35,123 bases of DNA, taken from positions 1-35,123 of the forward strand of contig NZ_BCQF01000027.1 in NCBI RefSeq assembly GCF_001544295.1, written 5' to 3'. Position numbers and translations under genes: made by a program. The DNA comes from Enterococcus pseudoavium NBRC 100491 (GTDB taxonomy: Bacteria; Bacillota; Bacilli; Lactobacillales; Enterococcaceae). Under the pieces are notes generated by a model. The model saw only the letters and a program-made list of their open reading frames with translations. It searched no databases and was not told the DNA's origin. Below are positions 8,254-16,928 of this stretch, piece after piece (the first letter of the stretch is position 1; every line of letters starts with the position of its first letter).

Positions 8254-8772
8254 ATGGAAAAACGTGGTTTTGATTGGAGTTCTTTTATTTTAGGTCTGTT
8301 ATTTGTCTTTGTAGCATTGATGTCTTTTAGAGATCCAGTCGGGAATTTAGTGGCGATTGTGATTGTTTTTGGTGTTTTTGCAATTTTAAAAGGGATTTTT
8401 GAACTTTTCTTGCGGAATCGCTTGAAGGATTTCACCGGTTATAAAGCAAAAATGCCTCTTTTAGTGGGCGTCTTGGATATTTTGATTGGGATCTTTTTAT
8501 TGTGGAATATGAAAGCCAGTATCATCGCATTGCCGTTTGTTTTTGCGATTTGGTTTATCGTGGATTCTATTTTCGGCCTATTCAATTTGGATGTGGCACG
8601 TAAATTCAGCAATGGCCATTTTTGGTTTTCACTGATCATTAATATTTTAGGAGTGATCGTCGGTGTCATGCTCTTTTCTCATCCGATTACCTCAGCGTTG
8701 ACGTTAAGTTTCTTAGTGGGTTTTTACTTTATGATGTGGGGAATCACGCAGATCGTTTACGCCTTTCGCTAG
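8254..8772 (+). CDS. HdeD/DUF308 family membrane protein
   Basis: An integral membrane protein of 172 residues with six predicted hydrophobic helices in three hairpins, the pattern of the HdeD family (named after an E. coli acid-resistance protein). The first helix begins near residue 10 after a short basic N-terminus. ATG 8254 lies behind AGGGAGGG. It stands alone between two terminators, so it forms its own transcription unit. Function in Gram-positive bacteria is not established; a stress-related membrane role is only inferred from the family. Confidence 0.85.
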   Translation: MEKRGFDWSSFILGLLFVFVALMSFRDPVGNLVAIVIVFGVFAILKGIFELFLRNRLKDFTGYKAKMPLLVGVLDILIGIFLLWNMKASIIALPFVFAIWFIVDSIFGLFNLDVARKFSNGHFWFSLIINILGVIVGVMLFSHPITSALTLSFLVGFYFMMWGITQIVYAFR

Positions 8773-8785
8773 TCGCTCAATCATC

Positions 8786-8825
8786 AGCCCGTTTGTTCTT
8801 TTTTAAAGAGCAAACGGCTTTTTTT
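8786..8825 (+). terminator. Rho-independent terminator after the HdeD-like gene
   Basis: AGCCCGTTTGTTC pairs with GAGCAAACGGCT (one bulged C), followed by a T-run. Confidence 0.85.
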
Positions 8826-8849
8826 GTGAGCTCTCTAATCACCCACGCC

Positions 8850-8899
8850 CCTTTTTTGGTCAACCTTTTATTGACAGAAAATAAAAAAAGGTCAATTAT
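8850..8899 (+). promoter_or_regulatory. Possible distal promoter with GTCAA/TTGAC repeats upstream of selD
   Basis: TTGACA (8871-8876) and AATTAT (8894-8899) are 17 bases apart. GTCAA, TTGAC and GTCAA occur in alternating orientation across 8859-8895, so a regulator could bind over the promoter. The remaining 200 bases up to selD contain no gene. Confidence 0.35.
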
Positions 8900-9091
8900 T
8901 AAATTTTTTGCGGAAAAATTTTAATTGCATGATAAAAAGACGCCAAATCTTTAGCTGAATATAAAAACAAAATTGATCAATTATGATAGGATGGCGGTGC
9001 GGCAGTGTAATCGTTTTAAGCGGGGTAAAATAAAGTCTTGCCTTTCTCAAACGGTCGGCCTCAAATTTACATAGAGAAACAAAAAGTAAAC

Positions 9092-9100
9092 TGTTATAAT
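9092..9100 (+). promoter_or_regulatory. Extended -10 promoter of the sel operon
   Basis: TGTTATAAT is a perfect extended -10 element; no good -35 is present. The expected transcription start near 9107 leaves a leader of about 20 bases before the chosen selD ATG. Confidence 0.6.
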
Positions 9101-9126
9101 AGACAGCGTGAAGGATGGTGGAAAGC

Positions 9127-10149
9127 ATGGAGACAGTTCAACAGTTGATCGTTTGCGGTGGCTGCAATGCGAAAATCGGCCCGGGAAATTTAGGTGATTT
9201 GCTCGCTGATTTGCCGAAAGCGACTAACGAGAATTTATTGGTAGGTTTTGATTCAACCGATGATGCGGCTGTTATTAAACTTCGTGATGATTTAGCGATT
9301 ATCCAAACGTTGGATTTTTTCCCAACGATGGTGACGGATCCGTATTTGTTTGGTAAGATCGCGGCGGCGAATGCCTTGAGCGACGTGTATGCGATGGGAG
9401 GAGAAGTCCTTTCTGCTTTGAATATCGTGGCCTTTCCTGAAGAAAAGGATTTGACGATTTTAAAAGAGATTTTACGTGGTGGCGCGGAAAAGGTCCAGGA
9501 AGCTGGAGCGATTTTAGCCGGTGGCCACTCGATCCATGATCACTCAGTGAAGTACGGCTTGTCCGTGACGGGGACGATTGATCCTAATAAAATTTATCAA
9601 AATAATACTTGTCAGTTAGGCGATCATTTGATTTTAACGAAGCCATTAGGGGTCAGTATCATCACGGTCGGCTATAGTGCAGGAGAAATTAGTGAAGAAG
9701 CATTTGTGAAAGCGACCACGAGCATGGAAACTTTAAACAAATATGCGATGGATATCATTCGCAATTATCCTATTACGAGCTGTACCGATGTGACTGGTTT
9801 TGGCTTGGCGGGACATTTGCATGAAATGGTCGCGGAACGCTTCAGTGCAGAGATCCAATCAACGAATTTACCGTATTTTGACGCAGCCTATGAAGGGGCC
9901 AAAGAATTTATTCTGACGGCCGGTGGTCAACGGAATCGCAATTACATGGAAGCTAAAATGGCTTTTCAAATCGCTGATTTTGGCATCGAAGAATTATTGT
10001 TCGATCCCCAGACTTCAGGTGGTCTGTTAGTCAGTGTGCCGGCAGAAACAGCGGCGGACTTGTTAGCTGAATTACAAGCAGCGGGGATTCCAGCTCAAGA
10101 TTTTGGTCAAGTGATTGAAAAACAAGACAAAGAATTGATTGTTTATTAG
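9127..10149 (+). CDS. selD: SelD, selenophosphate synthetase
   Basis: Makes selenophosphate, the Se donor for Sec-tRNA, from selenide and ATP. The N-terminal CGGCNAKIGPG motif holds the catalytic Cys and Lys (Cys instead of Sec at the active site). Later motifs of the AIRS/PurM fold include FDSTDDAAV, the metal-binding AGGHS block, and CTDVTGFGLAGHLHEM, with FDPQTSGG near the end. Length is 340 residues from ATG 9127; an in-frame ATG at 9115 would add four residues but has its SD-like bases directly against it. It is the first gene of a run of eight same-strand genes, which places it as the head of the selenium operon. Confidence 0.95.
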   Translation: METVQQLIVCGGCNAKIGPGNLGDLLADLPKATNENLLVGFDSTDDAAVIKLRDDLAIIQTLDFFPTMVTDPYLFGKIAAANALSDVYAMGGEVLSALNIVAFPEEKDLTILKEILRGGAEKVQEAGAILAGGHSIHDHSVKYGLSVTGTIDPNKIYQNNTCQLGDHLILTKPLGVSIITVGYSAGEISEEAFVKATTSMETLNKYAMDIIRNYPITSCTDVTGFGLAGHLHEMVAERFSAEIQSTNLPYFDAAYEGAKEFILTAGGQRNRNYMEAKMAFQIADFGIEELLFDPQTSGGLLVSVPAETAADLLAELQAAGIPAQDFGQVIEKQDKELIVY

Positions 10150-10164
10150 AGAGGGGAAAGCAGG

Positions 10165-10755
10165 ATGTTTAAAATTGATGCGTTAGGTCAGGCTTGTCCG
10201 TTACCAGTCATCGAAACAAAAAAAGCGTTACGGGAACATGAAGTTGTTGAAACACTAGTGGATAATGAGATTGCCACTCAAAATTTAAAGAAAATGGCGG
10301 AACAACTAGGCTATATTTATCAAATGGACCAAGACGCGCCGAATCATTACACCGTGGTGATCTCCAAAGGCAATGCAGATTTGACCGAAGAAGCACCGGA
10401 AGTAGTTGAACCGGTGGCGACAACGGATGATTACATTGTAGTTGTCGATACCAACGTTATGGGCCGCGGCTCCGATGAATTAGGCAAAAATTTATTAAAA
10501 GGCTTCATCTACTCATTGACTGAGCAAGACGTGTTACCGGAAAAAGTTATTTTTTATAATGGCGGTGTGCAGTTAGTCGTTGAAGAATCGGATTCATTGG
10601 AAGATCTAGCCGGTTTAGCAGAACAAGGGGTAGAAATCTATGCCTGCGGCGCTTGCTTAAACTTTTATGATTTAACACCGGCTGTTGGTGAAATCACGAA
10701 TATGTATCGGATCGTCGAAATGCTCCGTCAAGCACCGAGAATTGTTAAACCATAA
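10165..10755 (+). CDS. yedF: YedF-type selenium metabolism protein (TusA-like + DsrE-like)
   Basis: A protein of 196 residues with two parts. Residues 1-75 are TusA/SirA-like with the CPLPVIETKKAL motif, whose Cys11 is the predicted sulfur or selenium carrier. Residues about 88-196 are DsrE/DsrF-like with a CGACLNFYDL motif. This fusion is a recognised marker of selenium-utilising bacteria and usually lies near selD; it is proposed to hand Se to SelD, though the reaction is unproven. It begins 15 bases after selD behind GAGGGGAAAG. Confidence 0.9.
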   Translation: MFKIDALGQACPLPVIETKKALREHEVVETLVDNEIATQNLKKMAEQLGYIYQMDQDAPNHYTVVISKGNADLTEEAPEVVEPVATTDDYIVVVDTNVMGRGSDELGKNLLKGFIYSLTEQDVLPEKVIFYNGGVQLVVEESDSLEDLAGLAEQGVEIYACGACLNFYDLTPAVGEITNMYRIVEMLRQAPRIVKP

Positions 10756-10824
10756 ATCGGATTAGCTGTAAAATTCAGCTTAGTTTAGGTGGTTTGAAGG
10801 CGTTACGATTTGAAGATCCGATTT
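10754..10824 (+). other. Structured intercistronic RNA between yedF and the DUF3343 gene
   Basis: AAATCGGAT at 10754-10762 pairs exactly with ATCCGATTT at 10816-10824. Inside lies a smaller hairpin, AGCTG/CAGCT (10764-10780). There is no T-run. The element overlaps the yedF stop and precedes the DUF3343-selB pair, so it could control their translation or mRNA processing. Confidence 0.4.
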
Positions 10825-10866
10825 GTTTTTTCAAAAGATGACTCTAGTGAAGAAGGAGCAGTTTTT

Positions 10867-11133
10867 ATGCAGACGTACGGTGTTGCCTTGTTTTATTCAA
10901 CCCGGGAGGCCATGAAAGCTGAGGAAATTGCCAAAGAAGCCCAACTTGCCGTCCGAATCATTCCGACCCCGGAAAAGATTCATGCTAGTTGTGGCTTTTC
11001 TTTGAAATATCCCTTGGCAGAAGAAGGCCGCTTGCGGTCATTGCTGACTGCGGCAGAGATCCGTTCAGAAGGCTTTTATCAGGCGGAACAAACGGGTCTG
11101 AAAACAGAATATACAGCGAGAAAGGACAACTAG
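10867..11133 (+). CDS. DUF3343 putative Se/S carrier protein
   Basis: A small protein of 88 residues. The ATG at 10867 is chosen because GAAGGAG (10851-10857) lies eight bases upstream; the frame is open further upstream to a TTG at 10810 but without a site there. The family motif [19 protein letters not shown] and the single conserved Cys42 in [11 protein letters not shown] are present. DUF3343 proteins commonly sit between yedF and selB and are thought to be thiol carriers in selenium metabolism; this is not proven. The stop codon directly abuts the selB ATG, so translation is probably coupled. Confidence 0.85.
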   Translation: MQTYGVALFYSTREAMKAEEIAKEAQLAVRIIPTPEKIHASCGFSLKYPLAEEGRLRSLLTAAEIRSEGFYQAEQTGLKTEYTARKDN

Positions 11134-13032
11134 ATGGCAAATATTGTAATTGGAACAGCCGGACACATTGACCACGGCAAGACAACGTTGATCAAGGCGT
11201 TGACAGGGATCGAGACCGATACCACCAACGAAGAAAAAAAGCGCGGAATGTCGATCAACCTAGGCTTTGCTTATTTGGATTTGCCGAATAACAAGCGGGT
11301 TGGGATCGTAGATGTGCCGGGGCACGAAAAGTTTATTAAAAATATGGTGGCGGGTTTGCCGGGAATTAACTTAGTCCTATTGGTAATTGACGCGGCAGAA
11401 GGCATCATGCCGCAAACGAAAGAACATATCGATATTTTGACGCTTTTAGGAATTCGCGATTTTTTGATCGTATTGACCAAGGTCGATACCGTCGATCCCG
11501 ATCTAAAGGAGCTCGTGGTTGAAGATATTCGTGAACAATTGGCAGAGACACCTTTAGCCGAAGCGGATTTGATTGAAACCGATGCAGTCACCGGTACGGG
11601 GATCAAGGAATTGCTGGAAAAAATCCAAGTCTATTCGGAAACGATTCAAGAACGTAGCAGCAGTGGTTCGGCGCGTTTGAATGTCGACCGAGTCTTTAGT
11701 GTCAAAGGTTTTGGGACCGTTGTTACGGGAACCTTATTGGATGGCTCGATCAATGTCGGGGAAGATTTGTACCTTTACCCGAGTCAGAAAAAAACGCGGG
11801 TCAGAAATATCCAAGTCCATGAAACGGATGTAAAAAGTGCGCAAGCCGGTCAACGGACCGCCTTGAATTTAGCTAATATCGCGACCGATGAGATTCAGCG
11901 GGGAGATGTCTTGTCTGTTTCCGAGAAATTAGAAGACACGTGGATGTTGGATGTCAAAGTTAAATGCTTGCCGGAAGTTGAAGGGGGCATTGGCTTGTGG
12001 GACCGAGTCCGCTTATTGATTGGTACACGGGAAGTCATGGCGCGAACGGTACCGTTAGGCATTGATTGGATCGGTCCCGGCGAAGAAGGCTTTTTACAAC
12101 TGCGCTTAGAAGAACAAGTGGCGGTGAAAGAACGCGACCGCTTTATTTTACGTTCCTATTCACCGATGCACACGATTGCTGGTGGGGAAGTTTTAGATGC
12201 GGCCCCACATAAACATCGTCGCTTTAAAGTGGAGATTTTAGAAAGTCTGAAGGCCAAAGAAGAAGGCAGTTTAGATGAGTTGATCATCGATTTTATGGTA
12301 AATAAGAAGCAACCCTTCACGAAAGAAAAAGAACTGCAGGAATATCTGGGAATCGATGCCGCTGAATTAACCCCGCTTTTAGCAGAAATGGTCCAAGCCG
12401 AGCGAGTGATTGCTACAAAGGCTGGGTACTTGGCGCAAGCTAGTTACCAGAAATTGGCAGATCAGGGGACCGAAATTTTGGCCGCTTACCACAAGCAATA
12501 CCGTTTACGCTTTGGCATGCCGCTAGAAGAATTCCGTTCACGGATGCGGGGCGTTTTGGCTGAAAAGGAAATCTCAGCCTTGGTTGGTTTAATGAAGCAA
12601 GAGTTAGTCAAAGAAGCCAATGATAAATTGGCCCTGGCCGATTTTGAAGTGACCTTCAATAAATACCAACAGGCCGCCAAAGAAAAAATTGAACAGACCT
12701 TGGCTAAGAGTGGCTTTACCCCCGTTAAAAAGGACGAATTATTTGACTTAGATAAGAATGCGGAAGAAGTTTTAGAAGCGCTGAATGGCGAATCGGTGGT
12801 CTTTTTGACCCATGAATATGTATTGCTAGGCAAGACGTTTCAACAGGCGGTCAAACTAATCCAAGCGTATATCAAAGAGCATCAACAAATGACTTTAGGG
12901 GATTTCCGTGATTTGACGGATTCTAGCCGGAAATCTTCCATGCTGATTTTAGAATACATGGACAAGCAGGAAATCACGAAACGGGTAGAAAATTACCGCG
13001 TTTTAGGTAGCCAAGGTATGACGACTTTTTAG
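11134..13032 (+). CDS. selB: SelB, selenocysteine-specific elongation factor
   Basis: SelB brings Sec-tRNA to UGA codons that carry a SECIS. The 632-residue protein has the GTPase motifs G1 GHIDHGKT (residues 10-17), G3 DVPGHE (from residue 60) and G4 TKVD (115-118). EF-Tu-like beta barrels follow to about residue 335. The C-terminal half holds the predicted winged-helix repeats that bind the SECIS ([31 protein letters not shown] near the end). The length is typical. It starts directly after the DUF3343 stop. A 93-base gap with phased GTTTA repeats separates it from the next gene. Confidence 0.97.
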   Translation: MANIVIGTAGHIDHGKTTLIKALTGIETDTTNEEKKRGMSINLGFAYLDLPNNKRVGIVDVPGHEKFIKNMVAGLPGINLVLLVIDAAEGIMPQTKEHIDILTLLGIRDFLIVLTKVDTVDPDLKELVVEDIREQLAETPLAEADLIETDAVTGTGIKELLEKIQVYSETIQERSSSGSARLNVDRVFSVKGFGTVVTGTLLDGSINVGEDLYLYPSQKKTRVRNIQVHETDVKSAQAGQRTALNLANIATDEIQRGDVLSVSEKLEDTWMLDVKVKCLPEVEGGIGLWDRVRLLIGTREVMARTVPLGIDWIGPGEEGFLQLRLEEQVAVKERDRFILRSYSPMHTIAGGEVLDAAPHKHRRFKVEILESLKAKEEGSLDELIIDFMVNKKQPFTKEKELQEYLGIDAAELTPLLAEMVQAERVIATKAGYLAQASYQKLADQGTEILAAYHKQYRLRFGMPLEEFRSRMRGVLAEKEISALVGLMKQELVKEANDKLALADFEVTFNKYQQAAKEKIEQTLAKSGFTPVKKDELFDLDKNAEEVLEALNGESVVFLTHEYVLLGKTFQQAVKLIQAYIKEHQQMTLGDFRDLTDSSRKSSMLILEYMDKQEITKRVENYRVLGSQGMTTF

Positions 13033-13050
13033 CTTGATTGGAACAAAAAA

Positions 13051-13087
13051 GTTTAGAAAAAGTTTATCTGAAGTTTAGAAAAGTTTA
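13051..13087 (+). repeat. Four helically phased GTTTA repeats between selB and the desulfurase gene
   Basis: GTTTA occurs at 13051, 13062, 13073 and 13083, that is every 11, 11 and 10 bases, and the two larger units (GTTTAGAAAAAGTTTA and GTTTAGAAAAGTTTA) start 22 bases apart. Spacing by one helical turn is typical of sites for a cooperatively binding regulator. No promoter could be assigned with confidence. Confidence 0.5.
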
Positions 13088-13125
13088 GTCAGCTAGCAAA
13101 AAAATCAAGAAAACGGAGGCGTAGC

Positions 13126-14250
13126 ATGGCGATTTATTTGGACAATGCGGCAACAACCGCACAAAAGCCACCCGTAGTTGCAGAAGCTGTGACAAAGATT
13201 TTGCAGGGAGAATATGGCAATCCCTCCCGCGGTGCCCATGGGTATTCATTGGCGGGGTTTCGGGTGGCCGAACAAGCCCGCAATAAGCTTAAAGACTTGT
13301 TTCAAGCCGATCAGCGCTATGAGGTAGCCTTTACCAATAATGCGACCGTAGCGTTGAATGAGGTGCTTAAGGGATTGATCCAACCCGGTGATCATGTGAT
13401 CACGACCGATTGGGAACACAATTCTGTTTTACGACCCTTATATCAATTGGAGGCGCAAGGCGTAAGGATCGATATCGTCCGCAGTCAGGCAATCACCGGT
13501 CGCTTAAATTACTCGGAGTTCGCCCGCAAAATACGTCCGGAGACAAAAGCCGTGATTTGTAACCATGCCAGCAATGTCACTGGGAATTTGTTAGATCTTG
13601 CATGGATCAAGGATTTTTGCCAGCAACGAGGACTCTATTTAGTGATCGATGCCTCTCAAACGGCCGGGGTGGTTCCGATCGATCTAAGTGACGGCAAGGT
13701 TTCGGCACTGTGTTTTACCGGCCATAAATCCCTCTACGGTCCGCAAGGGACAGGTGGCGTGTGTCTATTAAAGGATCTGCCATTAGTGCCCGTCATTACC
13801 GGCGGCGATGGGATGCAATCTTTTTCGAAAACACAGCCGTTAGAACTGCCGACCTTGTTGGAAGCCGGCACGTTGAACATTCCGGGGATCGCCGGGTTGG
13901 CAGCGAGTGTCCAGTGGCTGAAAAATACCGAGCGGACGGTGAAATTAGGCGACTATTTTTACCAGGGGTTGCAAAAAATTGCGGGTCTAACGATTTATGG
14001 TGATTTTAGCGGTCCACGAGTGGATGTTTTTTCCATCAATCTCCAAGACGCGGAATCAGCGCTCGTGAGTGATTTATTGTGGGAAGAATTCCAGATTGCC
14101 ACGCGTCCCGGCTATCACTGTGCACCTTTGATGCATGAGGCCTTGGGAACTGCGGCGCGCGGGACTGTGCGGCTCTCCTTATCGAGCTTTACTACGCAAG
14201 CGGAGCTTGATCAGACGCTGAGGGCATTACAAGAGTTAGCAGGACGTTAA
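13126..14250 (+). CDS. Cysteine desulfurase / selenocysteine lyase-like (NifS family)
   Basis: A PLP enzyme of 374 residues that would release sulfur from cysteine or selenium from selenocysteine. The PLP lysine is Lys201 in FTGHKSLYGPQG and the catalytic Cys is Cys332 in TRPGYHCAPLMHE. The N-terminal LDNAATT and DASQTAG motifs are also present. It resembles the short NifS-like subfamily that accompanies selD in Enterococcus. Position between selB and selA argues that it supplies Se to SelD, perhaps via YedF or the DUF3343 protein. Start ATG 13126 follows GGAGG. A general Fe-S role cannot be excluded from sequence. Confidence 0.9.
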   Translation: MAIYLDNAATTAQKPPVVAEAVTKILQGEYGNPSRGAHGYSLAGFRVAEQARNKLKDLFQADQRYEVAFTNNATVALNEVLKGLIQPGDHVITTDWEHNSVLRPLYQLEAQGVRIDIVRSQAITGRLNYSEFARKIRPETKAVICNHASNVTGNLLDLAWIKDFCQQRGLYLVIDASQTAGVVPIDLSDGKVSALCFTGHKSLYGPQGTGGVCLLKDLPLVPVITGGDGMQSFSKTQPLELPTLLEAGTLNIPGIAGLAASVQWLKNTERTVKLGDYFYQGLQKIAGLTIYGDFSGPRVDVFSINLQDAESALVSDLLWEEFQIATRPGYHCAPLMHEALGTAARGTVRLSLSSFTTQAELDQTLRALQELAGR

Positions 14251-14266
14251 AGAAAGTTGGTGCTTT

Positions 14267-15643
14267 ATGACAAAAGAGGCTCAAAATATTTTAGCAAGTT
14301 TGCCTTCTGTCGATACATTATTGAAAAAAATCGATCCTAAATTTCCCCATGGAGCGGCGAAAGAAGCGGCTCAGAGAACCTTGAAAGAACTTCGCCAAGA
14401 AATTCTGGCCGGTACCCAACAAACGGTGATCGATCACAAGGCAGTGGTCACGCTGGTGGAAAAACAATTAACCGAGAAGCAATTCTCCTTGCGGCGCGTG
14501 ATCAATGGGACAGGAACGGTGATCCATACTAATCTAGGTCGTTCTTCATTAAGTCCACAAGTGGAAGAGCAAGTCGTTGCAACAGGCTTTCATTATTCAA
14601 ATCTGGAGTTTGATTTGAATAGTGGCAAACGGGGTTCTCGCTACAGTCACTTGGTTTCGATCGTGAAAAAATTGACTGGCGCAGAAGACGTATTAGTGGT
14701 CAATAACAATGCCGCGGCCGTCTTACTGGTGTTGAGCACCTTAGTCCCAGAAAAAGAAGTATTAGTCTCCCGCGGTGAACTAGTCGAGATCGGCGGGGCT
14801 TTTCGGATTCCAGATGTGATTACTTCAAGCGGTGGGAAAATCGTGGAGGTGGGGACGACCAATAAGACCCATATCGCCGATTACGAACAGGCCTTGACCG
14901 AAGCGACTGGTGCGTTGTTAAAAGTCCATACGAGCAATTATCGGATTATCGGTTTTACCGAGACGCCCGCTTTAAGTGAGTTGGCTGACTTGGCTCATAA
15001 CCATGATTTGCCGTTGATCAATGATCTAGGCAGTGGGTTATTACTAGATATGCGGCCTTTTGGTTTACCTTATGAACCAACGGTCAAAGAAGTCTTGGAG
15101 CAAGGCTGCGATATCGTGACCTTCAGTGGGGATAAATTATTAGGCGGACCGCAAGCGGGGATTATTGTCGGCAAACGGGCCTACATCGAGAAAATGAAGA
15201 AAAATCAATTATTGCGCGCTCTGCGGATCGATAAAATGACATTGAGCGCGCTGGAAGCCACCTTGGCGTTGTATTTAGATGAAAAAGAGGCCTTACAGCA
15301 GGTTCCGACCTTGCAAATGATTGGTTTAAGCCAAGACGAATGTTTAAGTAAAGCAGAGCAATTGGCGGCAATGCTGCAAGGCATCCCCGCAGTCAAGGTA
15401 GCGATTGAAAAAGATGACAGTAAGATCGGTGGTGGCTCTTATCCGGAACACTTGTTGCCGACTTATGTGGTCGCTTTAAGCAGTGATAAATTTTCTGCAG
15501 ATACGTTACAGGAAAAACTGCGTTTGGGGGCAACCCCTATCATCAGCCGAGTGAAAGAAGGGGCCAATCTCTTAGATCTGCGCACCATCGCGGTTGAAGA
15601 ATTTGGCTTGATCCAAGCCAGTTTGCAGACGATTTTTGGCTAG
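14267..15643 (+). CDS. selA: SelA, L-seryl-tRNA(Sec) selenium transferase
   Basis: Converts seryl-tRNA(Sec) to selenocysteinyl-tRNA(Sec) using selenophosphate. The 458 residues match bacterial SelA. The PLP lysine is Lys290 in FSGDKLLGGPQAG. The N-terminal RRVINGTGTVIHTNLGR block and the LRALRIDKMTLSALEATL block are characteristic. ATG 14267 follows the desulfurase stop by 16 bases. With selB, selD and selC in the same window, the Sec pathway is complete. Confidence 0.97.
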   Translation: MTKEAQNILASLPSVDTLLKKIDPKFPHGAAKEAAQRTLKELRQEILAGTQQTVIDHKAVVTLVEKQLTEKQFSLRRVINGTGTVIHTNLGRSSLSPQVEEQVVATGFHYSNLEFDLNSGKRGSRYSHLVSIVKKLTGAEDVLVVNNNAAAVLLVLSTLVPEKEVLVSRGELVEIGGAFRIPDVITSSGGKIVEVGTTNKTHIADYEQALTEATGALLKVHTSNYRIIGFTETPALSELADLAHNHDLPLINDLGSGLLLDMRPFGLPYEPTVKEVLEQGCDIVTFSGDKLLGGPQAGIIVGKRAYIEKMKKNQLLRALRIDKMTLSALEATLALYLDEKEALQQVPTLQMIGLSQDECLSKAEQLAAMLQGIPAVKVAIEKDDSKIGGGSYPEHLLPTYVVALSSDKFSADTLQEKLRLGATPIISRVKEGANLLDLRTIAVEEFGLIQASLQTIFG

Positions 15644-15687
15644 TAGGTTACTGACTAGTAAAGTAGCAATAGTTAGGAGGGACATTT

Positions 15688-16188
15688 ATTCAACCACAGA
15701 AACAATTAGTTGCCGTGTCTCATTGTGTCTTAAATCAAAATGCTGTCATTCACGGCTGGGAGCGGGCACGGGGAGCTTTTCCCTTTGCGATCGAGCTATT
15801 GAATCAGGGAATCGCCTTGATTCAATTGCCGTGTCCGGAATTTTTAGTGTTAGGCGGGGATCGTCCGCCGATGACTTATCAGCAATATTGTGATTTACCA
15901 AACTATCGCCAGCAGTGTCAAGCGATGTTGCAACCGATCATCCAGCAAATTCAGGCCTATCAAGCCGAAGAGTATCACTATCTCGGTGTGATCGGGATTC
16001 ATGAGAGTCCCAATTGTTCCATCAGCGGTCAACGGGGCGTATTGATGGAAGAATTTTTCACGGAATGTCAAAAGGCGCAAATCCAAACGAATTATTTTGA
16101 AGTACCGACTTGGTACAGTGAGGAAGAACCGGGTGATTTGACTGCGCAGTTGGCGGAATTTTTAGAAAGAGGGAAAAAAATTGAATAG
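15688..16188 (+). CDS. TudS-related putative desulfidase (CD3072 type), apparent AUU start
   Basis: A protein of 166 residues related to the DUF523/TudS family, in which a [4Fe-4S] cluster held by three cysteines removes sulfur from thio-compounds such as thiouracil. The three expected cysteines are visible: Cys13 in SHCVLNQN, Cys49 in LPCPE and Cys110 in ESPNCS. No ATG, GTG or TTG sits behind the good AGGAGG (15675-15680); the codon 7 bases after it is ATT (15688). The first common start in frame, GTG 15715, lacks a ribosome site and would remove the residues just before the first Cys. It lies 44 bases after selA and overlaps the ECF gene, so it belongs to the sel operon. The substrate is unknown; deselenation or desulfuration is inferred. 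Confidence 0.75.
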   Translation: MQPQKQLVAVSHCVLNQNAVIHGWERARGAFPFAIELLNQGIALIQLPCPEFLVLGGDRPPMTYQQYCDLPNYRQQCQAMLQPIIQQIQAYQAEEYHYLGVIGIHESPNCSISGQRGVLMEEFFTECQKAQIQTNYFEVPTWYSEEEPGDLTAQLAEFLERGKKIE

Positions 16189-16726
16189 TAAAGCAAGAGT
16201 CATTGCGATGTGTGCCATCGCAGTCGGGTTAAATGTTGTTTTGGGGGAAGCCGTGGCCATGTTGCACATTCCTTTGTTGTTTTTAGATACGATGGGAACG
16301 ATTTTTATTGCGGCCAATTTTGGCATGGGCTATGGGATTTTGACGGGGGTTTCAACGAACTTATTGATGGGCTTAATTAGCGGTCCATTATCGATTCCTT
16401 TTGCGTTAGTCAATGTAGCGGTAGCGATCGTGGTAGCTTTATTGGCGAAGAATGGCTTTAGTTATAAAAAAGCCTTGATTGCCGGTGTTTTATTGGCATT
16501 TATTTGCCCAATGATCGGTGCGCCGATTCGTTTAGCGTTGTTTGGTGGGTTTACGGGATCAGGTACCGATGTCGTTATCATGGCGCTCCGGGCGTCAGGT
16601 AAAGAAATGATCAGTGCGACTTATTGGGGCGCGGTAACTGGTAATTTTGTCGATAAAATCGTTTCTTGTTTGTTAGTCGCTTGGTTTATCAAGTTGCCTC
16701 AAATGAAACGTTTTGCCGTAAAATGA
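16181..16726 (+). CDS. ECF transporter S component (CD3073 type)
   Basis: A membrane protein of 181 residues with about six hydrophobic helices and the fold pattern of substrate-binding S subunits (GTIFIAANFGMGYGILTGV; NVAVAIVVALLAKNGFSYKK). It starts at TTG 16181, which overlaps the end of the desulfidase gene by 8 bases, so the two are translationally linked. S components need a shared EcfA/A'/T module, which is not in this window. In C. difficile the same two gene types (CD3072-CD3073) are neighbours. The linkage suggests import of the compound that the desulfidase works on. A strong terminator follows. Confidence 0.8.
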   Translation: MNSKARVIAMCAIAVGLNVVLGEAVAMLHIPLLFLDTMGTIFIAANFGMGYGILTGVSTNLLMGLISGPLSIPFALVNVAVAIVVALLAKNGFSYKKALIAGVLLAFICPMIGAPIRLALFGGFTGSGTDVVIMALRASGKEMISATYWGAVTGNFVDKIVSCLLVAWFIKLPQMKRFAVK

Positions 16727-16773
16727 GTCTGAATAATCGCCAAGCCTGACGGGGTTAGGCTGGAAAAAGTGAG

Positions 16774-16818
16774 ATAAGCTAGGATCAACCAATCAAGTTG
16801 AGGCTAGCTTATTTTTTT
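16774..16818 (+). terminator. Terminator of the sel operon
   Basis: ATAAGCTAG and CTAGCTTAT pair around an inner TCAAC/GTTGA stem, followed by seven Ts. It ends the selD-to-ECF transcript. Confidence 0.9.
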
Positions 16819-16928
16819 GCGAAAATTTTCAAATGACAAAATTGTTAGCTGACATTCAGTTGTTTCAATGGTTGCTAAGTCGGGATTTTTGTATAGTTGT
16901 CTCAGAAATTAAAAAGGAGCAAATAATC

